From the NCBI GenBank assembly GCA_030562195.1, contig CM060202.1, positions 5,022,001 through 5,086,000 on the forward strand: a DNA stretch of 64,000 nucleotides. Direction: 5' to 3'. Both the position numbers and the translations under genes were made by a program. The DNA is from Nipponacmea schrenckii. Taxonomy: Eukaryota > Mollusca > Gastropoda > Lottiidae. Numbering within the stretch: the first letter of the stretch is position 1; each line of letters opens with the position of its first letter. The notes below the pieces were generated by a model that saw nothing but the letters and a program-made list of their open reading frames with translations, ran no database searches and was not told where the DNA came from. Below, one piece after another: positions 63,156 to 64,000 of the stretch.

Positions 63156-64000
63156 CGCACCTTCTGTAAATTGACAAAGGTTGAACGGTGAATGGTGAGA
63201 AAATAAAATGAAAATTTTAGTTTCGAAACTGCCCAATGTTGTTGCTCTAAAAGCAGGCTAATAGTCATGACCTTTAACACTTAAACTTTAACGTGTTACT
63301 GACTACCAAAGAAACGAAAATTAGATCTAATTTATACCATCAGAAAAATGTCAGGGTGACAAAATGGTTTTGATATTGCGTATGTCAATAACATATATGT
63401 ATTAAATTAAGTGTATGGTAGAAGGATGTGGGAGCACTGTTATTATTAAGGGGTTACTGAAAGATTTATAACATGATCATGTTGTATCCGATGGGGCAAT
63501 GGAGTGTGGTGTAATGAAATAATTATTTCAGTTGGGCAATCCACTTTAAGGGAGGAGCATAAACCGCCGCCTCCGCCACCCCCTGTACTTATACCCCTGT
63601 AGCTGTTGAGAGAGAGAAAAATTCTATGGCCTCATCAGAATGATATATAGTAATTATAGTATATAATATATTAACTTGATTAAAAGTATTCAAATGTTCC
63701 TCCTTTAACTTAAGTTTTGCAGGATTTGATTTGATATTGTACCGGAAGGTCAGATGTGTTCATTGATAGAGGTGCTATATTTTACAATTTCCTGTTAATT
63801 AAACACCATTCATAAGGAAATGACTTGACTAAATAAAATGACCTTTTTGTGTTATGCTTCAAGAACTTGTTTTTTGTTTGATTTGTGGTCGCAAGTTTGA
63901 TGAAATCTCAATCCTTCGGTAGGTTAACTAGATTAGTTGACTTCTCACGATCGTGAGACCTTCATATTATACTATGATATCCAGACTAATGAACGAAGAA
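63156..64000 (-). other. 5' UTR acceptor and upstream flank of the A-T-R-SDR gene
   Basis: The first coding exon begins at 63163, after a minus-strand acceptor tttgtcaatttacag, eight bases before the chosen ATG. A 5' exon therefore lies further up, perhaps past the end of the window. The eight bases have no in-frame stop, so the protein could be slightly longer at its N terminus. No promoter or 5' exon could be placed with confidence in 63164-64000, and I see no other gene there. Confidence 0.55.

Noticed and set aside
1..64000. CRISPR arrays, bacterial operons, rRNA genes
   Set aside because: The tandem arrays lack the repeat-spacer pattern, and the gene structure is clearly that of an animal nuclear genome.

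Overview
The window is nuclear DNA of an animal: AT-rich, with genes split into many short exons by GT-AG introns, and full of SINE-like, MITE-like and minisatellite repeats. The channel family and a dispersed repeat carrying the phrase 'caagggcaataactc' (a phrase I associate with mollusc genomes) suggest a lophotrochozoan, most likely a mollusc. No species can be named.

Two complete protein-coding genes can be rebuilt, both on the minus strand. Gene 1 (200-6343, 8 coding exons, 407 aa) is a Cys-loop anion channel subunit of the glycine-receptor type. It has a signal peptide, the 13-residue Cys-loop, the second disulfide in loop C, a P-A-R selectivity motif before M2 and four membrane segments. 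Gene 2 (50702-63155, 25 coding exons, 1300 aa, every splice phase consistent) is an NRPS-like enzyme with domain order adenylation, carrier protein, thioester reductase, then a classical short-chain dehydrogenase/reductase (A-T-R-SDR).

Gene 2 is the main discovery candidate. Its layout is that of the fungal A-T-R1-R2 enzyme reported to reduce glycine betaine to choline. The adenylation pocket lacks the Asp that binds the alpha-amino group of amino acids; instead it has F, W and W plus an acidic D at specificity positions, as expected for a quaternary ammonium substrate held by cation-pi contacts. Both reductase domains keep their cofactor and catalytic motifs. The working hypothesis is an animal carboxylate-to-alcohol (four-electron) reductase, possibly glycine betaine to choline, in a lineage where betaine is a major osmolyte.

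The 44 kb between the genes (6344-50701) holds no gene I recognise. It contains several SINE-like copies in both orientations, MITEs with visible terminal inverted repeats (hAT-like, one with TTAA flanks, one with 12-bp ends), a Tigger/pogo-like transposase scrap, a 71-bp satellite with higher-order structure (about 26470-27560), and several other tandem repeats. Both genes also carry repeats in their introns.
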